The translations under genes and the position numbers were made by a program. The notes under the pieces were generated by a model, which saw only the letters and a program-made list of their open reading frames with translations, was not told the DNA's origin and did not search any database. Below, piece by piece: positions 6,068-10,549 of a stretch of 10,549 nt of DNA. How positions within the stretch are numbered: position 1 is the stretch's first letter; each line of letters begins with the position of its first letter. The DNA is from JABFSM01 sp052389555. Lineage in GTDB: Bacteria; Gemmatimonadota; Gemmatimonadetes; Gemmatimonadales; GWC2-71-9. The stretch covers positions 1 to 10,549 of the forward strand of contig JBQTHV010000032.1 of assembly GCA_052389555.1 (NCBI GenBank), written 5' to 3'.

Positions 6068-7087
6068 ATGCTCACCATCATCGCGGCCCTTGCGGCCCTA
6101 TCGGAATGCCCAGCATCCGATGCAGCGCTCGCGATTCGGGTCGATCTGCGCGCTCGCGAAGTCGTCTTGCGGACCAGCCCCGTGGATCTCCCTGCAGCGG
6201 CCGGATCCGGAGCCTATCATCACCACGGATCGGTTACGCCGCTCAGTCCCTTCGCCTGGCCGGTGAATGGGTGGGCCCGGGGGTTCCGGCTTCGGATCCT
6301 GGACTGCGCCGGCAACGTATTGAAGAAGGACCGGCTGCACCATCTTCTCGTGCTGCACCTCCAGCAACGCGAGCTCCTGTTCCCGATTTACCAGCGGCTG
6401 ATCGCCTTTGGTGCCGAAACCGAGGACATCGTCCTGCCGGGCGGAGTGGGGATGCGGATCGCCAAAGGGGATAGCCTCGCGCTCCTGGCTCTCTGGACGC
6501 CAGCCGCTCCTCTACCGGAGCGTGTCGTTCTCGAACTCAAGATCCCCTACCTCGCCGAGAACACCAATCCTCGACCCGTGGACGTAATACCCATCGGGTT
6601 CGACGTGCGCTACCAGCCCGGCGAGGGCGCATCGTTCGATGTGCCGCCAGGACACTCGACCCGCGAGCGCGAATTCGAAATGCCGATCGGCGGCCGTTTG
6701 CTGGTTGCTGGAGGGCACCTGCACGACTATGCGACTTCGATGGTGCTCAGCGATGCAGGGTCCGGCAAGATGCTGGTGAACTTGAGGCCCAGGCTCGACG
6801 AAACTGGCCGGGTCCACGGAGTGGAGCGCGGGCTCTATGGCGTGAGCGGGAGTGGAATAAAGCTCCAAGCAGGTCGCCGCTATCGGCTGGCTGTGACGTA
6901 CGACAACCCCACCGGGCAGCGGTTGATTCAGGGGGGCATGGGGATCATGGCCGGGCTCTTCTCTCCGGACACCCATGGGAATTGGCCTGTGCTCGACAAA
7001 TCGGCGGCGGGTTTCCACCGGGATGTGGAGATGCTGGCGCGGAGTGGCTTCCTGTCGCTCGGCGCCTCCGAGCGGGAGCCGCGGTGA
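6068..7087 (+). CDS. probable secreted PHM/SURNod19-like copper protein
   Basis: The ATG at 6068 (weak GGGA at 6057-6060) gives 339 residues with a short hydrophobic N-terminus (MLTIIAALAAL) that may be a signal peptide; a TTG at 6038 in frame is the alternative. The body is beta-rich with few helices. Potential copper ligands are grouped as in type II copper monooxygenases: HH at 91-92 in LHHLLVLHL, and H-x-H at 217/219 in GGHLHDYA followed about 75 residues later by Met291/Met294 (GGMGIMAGLF). In peptidylglycine hydroxylating monooxygenase the sites are His pairs plus an HxH and a Met. Plant SURNod19 proteins share, from memory, the LHH, GSET, H-x-H and GVMGLF pattern; here GAETED stands at 115-120. 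An extra HHH lies at 51-53. The enzymatic reaction is unknown. The assignment is motif-based and moderate. Confidence 0.6.
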   Translation: MLTIIAALAALSECPASDAALAIRVDLRAREVVLRTSPVDLPAAAGSGAYHHHGSVTPLSPFAWPVNGWARGFRLRILDCAGNVLKKDRLHHLLVLHLQQRELLFPIYQRLIAFGAETEDIVLPGGVGMRIAKGDSLALLALWTPAAPLPERVVLELKIPYLAENTNPRPVDVIPIGFDVRYQPGEGASFDVPPGHSTREREFEMPIGGRLLVAGGHLHDYATSMVLSDAGSGKMLVNLRPRLDETGRVHGVERGLYGVSGSGIKLQAGRRYRLAVTYDNPTGQRLIQGGMGIMAGLFSPDTHGNWPVLDKSAAGFHRDVEMLARSGFLSLGASEREPR

Positions 7088-7133
7088 GCGGTTCCTCGAT
7101 GCCGCTAGGTGAAGGCCTCCGGCCGAGGGTCGC

Positions 7134-7679
7134 CTACGCGCTTCCCTCGGTCGGGTGGCCCGGCCAGGCGGGCCGGACGATGCCGTCCTCCATTCGGTAG
7201 AAGCCCAGGTCCTCCCGGGTGCGGAGCTTGACCAGGTAGATGATCTGCCCGGTATGCATCGCGAAGTGCTCCACCGCGTGATAGATCGCCTCGAACACCG
7301 TCACCGCGCGCCCCTGGATCTGGCGGCGCTCGCCGAGCGAGCCGGGATCGGTCCGAGCGAGCACGGCGTCGGCGTCGAGCACCGCTTCGGTCAGGGTCGC
7401 CAGCAGCTCGGCGCGGGTTAGGCCCTCTAGCGTTGCGAATTCGGCGGCGCGGTCGCGGCAATCCGGCGCGCCGCCCATCCCGCTCACCACCCACTGCCTG
7501 AGGTTACCGGCGAGGTGTAACAGGAGATTGCCCAGGCTGTTTGATGCCGGGTTAGGCCGCCACCAGAGATCGGGGTCCTCGACCCGCTCGAGCGCAGCCT
7601 GGATCTTCGGGAGGTAATGGCCCGTGAGATACTCCCGCGACTGGCGCAGGAACTCGGCAGCGGGGTCGGTTGGCGTCAT
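7134..7679 (-). CDS. DinB-like four-helix metal-binding protein (DUF1572 type)
   Basis: The ATG at 7679 is chosen because it overlaps the TGA of the upstream TetR gene as ATGA; the frame stays open upstream but that reads through TetR in another phase. The protein is 181 residues. The DinB/YfiT metal site is visible: His55 in LLLHLAGNLRQW, and the pair His138 and His142 in AVEHFAMHTGQI (135-146). An extra His134 is also present. This superfamily includes thiol-dependent S-transferases using bacillithiol or mycothiol, and many uncharacterised members; the reaction here is unknown. The ATGA overlap implies translational coupling with, and probably control by, the TetR regulator. The gene carries two copies of the CCTAACCCG word. 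Confidence 0.88.
   Translation of the reverse strand: MTPTDPAAEFLRQSREYLTGHYLPKIQAALERVEDPDLWWRPNPASNSLGNLLLHLAGNLRQWVVSGMGGAPDCRDRAAEFATLEGLTRAELLATLTEAVLDADAVLARTDPGSLGERRQIQGRAVTVFEAIYHAVEHFAMHTGQIIYLVKLRTREDLGFYRMEDGIVRPAWPGHPTEGSA
7414..7422 (-). repeat. CCTAACCCG word, copy 4
   Basis: Exact 9-mer on the minus strand, in the coding sense of the DinB-like gene, encoding part of GLTR (residues 86-89) with a CTA leucine codon. The same GLTR peptide is encoded at copy 2 in the unrelated M20 gene. Confidence 0.7.
7548..7556 (-). repeat. CCTAACCCG word, copy 5
   Basis: Exact 9-mer in the coding sense of the DinB-like gene but in another phase: it encodes Pro-Asn-Pro (residues 42-44). It is 134 bp from copy 4. 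Confidence 0.7.
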
Positions 7680-8380
7680 TCCGCGGTTCGAAGAATAGCG
7701 GCACGCAGCATGGGGAGCACCGTCCGGGTCACCGCCTGATCGGAGACCGGTGCATCCGCATCCGACCAATAGCGGTGCACCACCATCCAGGTTATCGCTT
7801 CAACCACGAGCTGGGCCGCCGCCAGCTCGCTCTCGCGGCGAGGGATCACGCCCTCCCGCATTCGCTTCCCGAGATAGTCCGCGATTCGCCGGATGCCTCC
7901 CCGCCAGAAGCGCCGATAAAAGACCTGGGCCACCTCGGGCCAATCGATCGCGGATCGCTCGATGAGCTTGATCGCGCGACCATAGCGGTGAAGCCAGGCG
8001 AACAACTCACTGAGAATGCCGTCGAGCTCGGCGCCAATCGCGGCGCGAGGCGGTGACGGGGAGTCCGCTGCCAACCACAACTGGGGGAAGTGGGCGGCGT
8101 TCTGCAGACAACGCCAGACGTGCTCGGCAACCTGGCCCCGAACGGGAGTCGGGTGGGGAAGCTTGAGGTCCCACACGTCGGGGTCCTCCAATGCTCGACG
8201 CAGAGCCAGCTCGTAGAGCGCGTCCTTACTCTCCGCATAGAGATAGATGGTTCCGGGACCGACCCGCGCGACGGCGGCAATTCGGGCGACTCGCGCGGGG
8301 CCGTACCCATCCTGAACGAAGACCTCGGTTGCCGCATCGGCGATCTGGTCCAGCCGGTCAGGCGCCCGTTTCCTCGGCAT
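7676..8380 (-). CDS. TetR-family transcriptional regulator
   Basis: This 234-residue protein has a TetR N-terminal DNA-binding domain at about residues 8-58: the first helix (LDQIADAATEVFVQDG), then ARVARIAAVARVGPGTIYLYAESKDAL split over the helix-turn-helix, with GTIYLYAESK (43-52) as the recognition-helix end. The remaining helical domain (about 75-234) would bind the effector; I cannot name the ligand. It is the first gene of a two-gene operon with the DinB-like protein. The ATG at 8380 has no Shine-Dalgarno sequence, and the predicted promoter would start transcripts only about five bases upstream, so the mRNA may be essentially leaderless. A palindrome inside the promoter suggests autorepression. 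The divergent S41 protease gene starts 218 bp away. Confidence 0.92.
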   Translation of the reverse strand: MPRKRAPDRLDQIADAATEVFVQDGYGPARVARIAAVARVGPGTIYLYAESKDALYELALRRALEDPDVWDLKLPHPTPVRGQVAEHVWRCLQNAAHFPQLWLAADSPSPPRAAIGAELDGILSELFAWLHRYGRAIKLIERSAIDWPEVAQVFYRRFWRGGIRRIADYLGKRMREGVIPRRESELAAAQLVVEAITWMVVHRYWSDADAPVSDQAVTRTVLPMLRAAILRTAE

Positions 8381-8392
8381 GTATAGGAAATA

Positions 8393-8421
8393 ATAATAAC
8401 TGATTCAGTTATATTTGTAAA
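8393..8421 (-). promoter_or_regulatory. sigma70-type promoter for the TetR-DinB operon
   Basis: On the minus strand TTTACA (8421-8416) and TATTAT (8398-8393) are separated by exactly 17 bp; each differs from consensus at one position. The expected transcription start is near 8386, close to the ATG at 8380. The surrounding segment is markedly AT-rich against the rest of the window. Confidence 0.7.
8396..8412. promoter_or_regulatory. palindromic operator, probable TetR binding site
   Basis: ATAACTGATTCAGTTAT is a perfect 8+1+8 inverted repeat. It fills most of the -35/-10 spacer and touches the -10 box of the TetR promoter, so a bound TetR dimer would block RNA polymerase. This is the standard arrangement for TetR autorepression. 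Whether it also controls the divergent protease gene, 187 bp away, is unclear. Confidence 0.7.
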
Positions 8422-8598
8422 CGACCAGGTCGGACTTCTTTATAACCCAGCTCGCACCCCGATCGCGTGGCGTCCGGCGTTCCGAATGGGAGGAGGCTCC
8501 ATTAACGTCTATACTGGGTAAGGGTCTTGCAGGCCCCCGCGCGGCGGCGCCATGCGGGTGTCCGTCGCGCAGTCGTCCTGAGGCAATGGAGTCTTCGC

Positions 8599-10185
8599 AT
8601 GCGGAGAATACGAAACGTGGTGTTGGGGGCGGCGCTGGTGGCTTTGCCGATTCTGGCGGGGGCATTCATCCGTCAGAGCCAACAGCAAGCCGATGGGGCG
8701 CGACTCTTCGCCCAGGTGCTCCAGCGGATCGAGGACTATTCGGTCGATTCGCTGAGTCGCAGTGCGATCTACCAGAAGGCTGCCCGGGGACTCGTCAAGA
8801 ACCTCAACGATCCATACGCCGACCTGTACTCGCCCGAGGAGCTGGCGTCGTTCCAGCGGAACACCCTCCGGAACGACTACGGCGGGTTAGGGATGCAGAT
8901 CGAGCAGCAGGACGACCAGATCGTGATCCGGCAGGTCTTTCCCAACACGCCGGCCGCCGCTGGCGGGCTTCAGGTGGGGGACCACATCATCATGGTGGAC
9001 ACCATGTCCGTCATTGGCTGGCGGACAGGCCAGGTGTCCGAAGTCCTGATCGGGAAGCCGGGCACTACGGTCGACGTGACGGTTCGCCGGATCGGCGTGC
9101 CCACCCCGATCAAGGGCCGCTTCACTCGCGCCATTATCCGGGTGCCGGCAGTCCCCTACACGCTGGTCTTCGATAGCACCATCGGCTACATCCCGCTCCA
9201 GGCCTTCAACACCGCTGCCGCGGAGGACATGGCCAAGGCGTTGGTGAATCTCCGGCAGCGCGGGGCGAAGTCCTACATCATCGACCTGCGCCAGAACGGC
9301 GGCGGCGCGCTGGAGCAAGCGCTCGACATCGGCAATCTCTTCCTCAAGGCCGGCCAGGAGATCGCGAGCGTCCGCCACCGCGGTCGAGACCCCGAAGTGT
9401 ACACGGCCAACCGGCCGGCGCCGCTGATCGACTCCATGCCGGTGCTGGTGCTGATCGACGGGGTCACCGCATCGGCCTCCGAGATCGTGGCCGGCACGCT
9501 CCAGGATCATGACCGCGCCCTCGTCGTCGGCACGACCTCCTATGGCAAGGGCCTGGTCCAGACCCTGTTCCCGATCGACGGCGGGTGGGCGGTCAAGCTC
9601 ACCACCGGCAAGTGGTACACGCCGAGCGGCCGGTCGATCCAGGCCGAGCACGAGCCGCTCGAGGACGAGCGGTTTGTCGAGCTCGCTCCCCGGGATTCCG
9701 TGCGGGGTGACACCACCCGTCAGCGTCCGGTGTTCAAGTCGGACGCGGGGCGCACCATTCTGGGCGGCGGTGGGATCACCCCCGACCTGGTGATCGCGCC
9801 CGACACGATCAGCCCCCCCGAGCGCGAGTTTAGCCGTGCCATCGCGCCGGTGCTCCCGGCGTGGTTTACGGCGGTCAACTCCATGGGGGTCGATCTCAAG
9901 CCGACCTTGAAGCCGGGCTTCTCGGTCACCCCCGAGATGCGCAACGAGTTGTTCGACCGGCTGATGAAGGCGAAAGTCCCCATAACCCGCGCCCAGTTCG
10001 ACGCCGCGCAGCCGATGATCGACCGCCTGCTCGAGCGGGAGTTTACCCGGTGGGCCTTCGGGGATTCCACCTGGATCCGCCGGAGCCTGCGCTACGACCG
10101 CCAGCTCACGATGGCGCTAGAGATGCTCCGGCCGCAGCCAACCCAGCAGCAGCTGCTCGCAATGGCGAATCAGAAAGGGCGGTAA
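8599..10185 (+). CDS. S41 C-terminal-processing-type protease with PDZ domain and C-terminal extension
   Basis: The ATG at 8599 (GGAG at 8588-8591) gives 528 residues with an N-terminal membrane anchor or signal (about 6-23). A helical segment (30-90, with NDPYADLYSPEE) leads into a PDZ domain (about 94-165, GGLGMQIE ... GGLQVGDHIIMVD). The tail-specific protease core follows: IGYIPLQAF (195-203), DLRQNGGG (229-236), then TASASEIVAG with catalytic Ser292 and YGKGLVQT with Lys317, the Ser/Lys dyad of CtpA-type enzymes. The core ends near 400 (GGITPDLVI). About 125 further residues, mostly helical and charged, form a tail longer than in classic CtpA. It should act outside the cytoplasmic membrane, trimming C-termini or degrading envelope proteins. 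The TAA lies within the first unit of an octamer array. Confidence 0.95.
   Translation: MRRIRNVVLGAALVALPILAGAFIRQSQQQADGARLFAQVLQRIEDYSVDSLSRSAIYQKAARGLVKNLNDPYADLYSPEELASFQRNTLRNDYGGLGMQIEQQDDQIVIRQVFPNTPAAAGGLQVGDHIIMVDTMSVIGWRTGQVSEVLIGKPGTTVDVTVRRIGVPTPIKGRFTRAIIRVPAVPYTLVFDSTIGYIPLQAFNTAAAEDMAKALVNLRQRGAKSYIIDLRQNGGGALEQALDIGNLFLKAGQEIASVRHRGRDPEVYTANRPAPLIDSMPVLVLIDGVTASASEIVAGTLQDHDRALVVGTTSYGKGLVQTLFPIDGGWAVKLTTGKWYTPSGRSIQAEHEPLEDERFVELAPRDSVRGDTTRQRPVFKSDAGRTILGGGGITPDLVIAPDTISPPEREFSRAIAPVLPAWFTAVNSMGVDLKPTLKPGFSVTPEMRNELFDRLMKAKVPITRAQFDAAQPMIDRLLEREFTRWAFGDSTWIRRSLRYDRQLTMALEMLRPQPTQQQLLAMANQKGR
8883..8891 (-). repeat. CCTAACCCG word, copy 6
   Basis: Exact 9-mer, antisense to the S41 gene. 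The coding strand reads CGGGTTAGG and encodes GLG in the PDZ entry motif (residues 96-98) with a TTA leucine codon. A one-mismatch relative lies in the same gene near 9980. Confidence 0.7.
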
Positions 10186-10220
10186 GACGGACAGTCGGAC
10201 AGACGGACAGACGGACAGAC
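10179..10220 (+). repeat. octamer tandem array at the 3' end of the S41 gene
   Basis: GCGGTAAG (10179-10186) holds the S41 stop codon and differs at one base from the ACGGTAAG unit of the right-hand array. It is followed by four GGACAG(A/T)C units (10189-10220); the first is GGACAGTC, the rest GGACAGAC. Confidence 0.9.
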
Positions 10221-10342
10221 GGGACGCAGGTAAGAAAACGCCGAGGGCCGCCAGGGTCAGTAGTTGGCGGCCTTCGACACTTACCGTCTTACCGTCTTAC
10301 CGTCTTACCGTCTTACCGTCTGTCCGTCTGTCCGTCTGTCCG
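10196..10342. repeat. large inverted repeat formed by the two octamer arrays
   Basis: Bases 10196-10222 are perfectly complementary to 10316-10342 (27-bp arms), enclosing 93 bp with a smaller hairpin at the centre. The arms are made entirely of octamer repeat units. Confidence 0.9.
10231..10276 (-). terminator. rho-independent terminator for the minus-strand PDZ gene
   Basis: A 12-bp stem (10242-10253 with 10265-10276, one G.U pair) closes an 11-base loop. On the minus strand it is followed, after three bases, by TTTTCTT. On the plus strand no T-run follows, so it would act mainly on transcripts of the minus-strand gene. Confidence 0.65.
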
Positions 10343-10343
10343 C
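10280..10343 (-). repeat. octamer tandem array at the 3' end of the PDZ gene
   Basis: Read on the plus strand: five identical CTTACCGT units (10280-10319), then three CTGTCCG(T/C) units (10320-10343). The innermost CTTACCGT unit next to the gene contains its TAA stop (minus strand), and the three outer units encode its last residues. Confidence 0.95.
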
Positions 10344-10549
10344 CCCCGCAGTATCCCGCTCCTAACCCGAGCGGCCTTGGCACCGACATTGGGATCGAAC
10401 TCGAGCTCGACGTTGATGACCCGCTCGAGCCGCACCGTGGCCGTGAAGGTCCGTTCCATCCCGCCTCGCCGGACCACGATCGGAATCGCGGTACCCGCAG
10501 CGTTGCCGTACCGCTCTCGGAAGGCATCGCCCCACTCGTCGCCCCGCGC
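10313..10549 (-). CDS. PDZ-domain protein, C-terminal fragment (5' part beyond window)
   Basis: On the minus strand the frame is open from the window edge to the TAA at 10315-10313, giving 78 residues with no good internal start. The sequence reads as the last strands of a PDZ domain: a WGDAFRERYG helix, GTAIPIVVRRGGMERTFTATVRL typical of the PDZ 'RRGG-x-x-x-T' strand pair, then a short tail ending KAARVRSGILRG. Such domains close S41, M61 or other envelope proteases; an M61-like peptidase is a guess from memory. The final residues GRTDGQTDRR are encoded by the octamer repeats, so they are probably a recent addition with no conserved role. It converges on the S41 gene and has its own terminator at 10231-10276. 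One CCTAACCCG copy lies in it. Confidence 0.6.
   Translation of the reverse strand, partial: ARGDEWGDAFRERYGNAAGTAIPIVVRRGGMERTFTATVRLERVINVELEFDPNVGAKAARVRSGILRGRTDGQTDRR
10361..10369 (+). repeat. CCTAACCCG word, copy 7
   Basis: Exact 9-mer, antisense to the PDZ fragment, where the coding strand encodes Arg-Val-Arg; the reading phase differs from copies 1-4 and 6. Confidence 0.7.

Noticed and set aside
7121..7152. Inverted repeat between the PHM-like and DinB-like genes as a terminator
   Set aside because: The stem (GGCCGAGGG with CCCTCGGTC) has no T-run on either strand and overlaps the DinB-like coding end.
8510..8515. TATACT as -10 box of an S41 promoter
   Set aside because: A fair -10, but no acceptable -35 lies 16-18 bp upstream (TGGGAG region), so I do not list it. 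The rest of 8422-8598 shows no other clear site.
8887..9651. Minus-strand open frame of 254 codons opposite the S41 gene
   Set aside because: Antisense shadow of the PDZ and protease core, with no recognisable motif.
3749..10369. Telomere-like CCCTAA repeats
   Set aside because: The copies are dispersed singly inside genes in both orientations, not in tandem at an end.
10297..10527. Minus-strand open frame of 76 codons at the right edge
   Set aside because: Its Ser/Arg-rich translation is a shadow; the neighbouring frame ending at 10313 gives the PDZ-like sequence.

Overview
The window is GC-rich, gene-dense chromosomal DNA from a free-living bacterium. Its gene set fits an uncultured Gemmatimonadota-like or similar soil or aquatic lineage: an S41 processing protease with a long C-terminal tail, an aromatic-amino-acid-decarboxylase-type enzyme, an exported M20 dipeptidase, a TM2 protein with a coiled-coil tail, and short tandem repeats between genes. 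That placement is inference; there is no rRNA, tRNA or marker gene to test it. I see no phage, IS element, CRISPR array or RNA gene.

Layout. 1-475 (+) is the C-terminal part of a CPBP-family membrane protease. 544-1446 (+) is an alpha/beta hydrolase, followed by a reading frame for a small two-helix membrane protein that has no start codon (1447-1743). 1766-2155 (-) is a TM2-domain protein, divergent from a secreted glycine-zipper protein at 2270-2824 (+). That gene meets a PLP decarboxylase (2821-4269, -) tail to tail, sharing a CTAG. 4270-4431 is a divergent intergenic region carrying two heptamer arrays. 4432-5997 (+) is a secreted M20 peptidase and 6068-7087 (+) a probable secreted copper protein with a PHM/SURNod19-like fold. 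7134-8380 (-) is a two-gene operon, a TetR regulator followed by a DinB-like protein, with a palindromic operator inside the TetR promoter. 8599-10185 (+) is an S41 protease. It converges on the 3' end of a PDZ-domain gene (10313-10549, -) that runs off the window; between them lie octamer arrays forming a large inverted repeat around a terminator.

Together, most genes encode envelope or secreted functions (proteases, peptidase, exported proteins) plus small enzymes. No multi-gene pathway is evident.

Three sequence-level patterns deserve most attention. (1) The 9-mer CCTAACCCG occurs seven times on either strand between 3749 and 10369, six times inside complete genes and once in the edge fragment, often forcing rare TTA or CTA leucine codons. 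It looks like an uptake-type or other chromosomal signal word. (2) TTGAC-N6-TTGAC, repeats exactly 11 bp apart, sits upstream of three plus-strand genes and nowhere else that I found. (3) The octamer arrays contain the stop codons of both converging genes.
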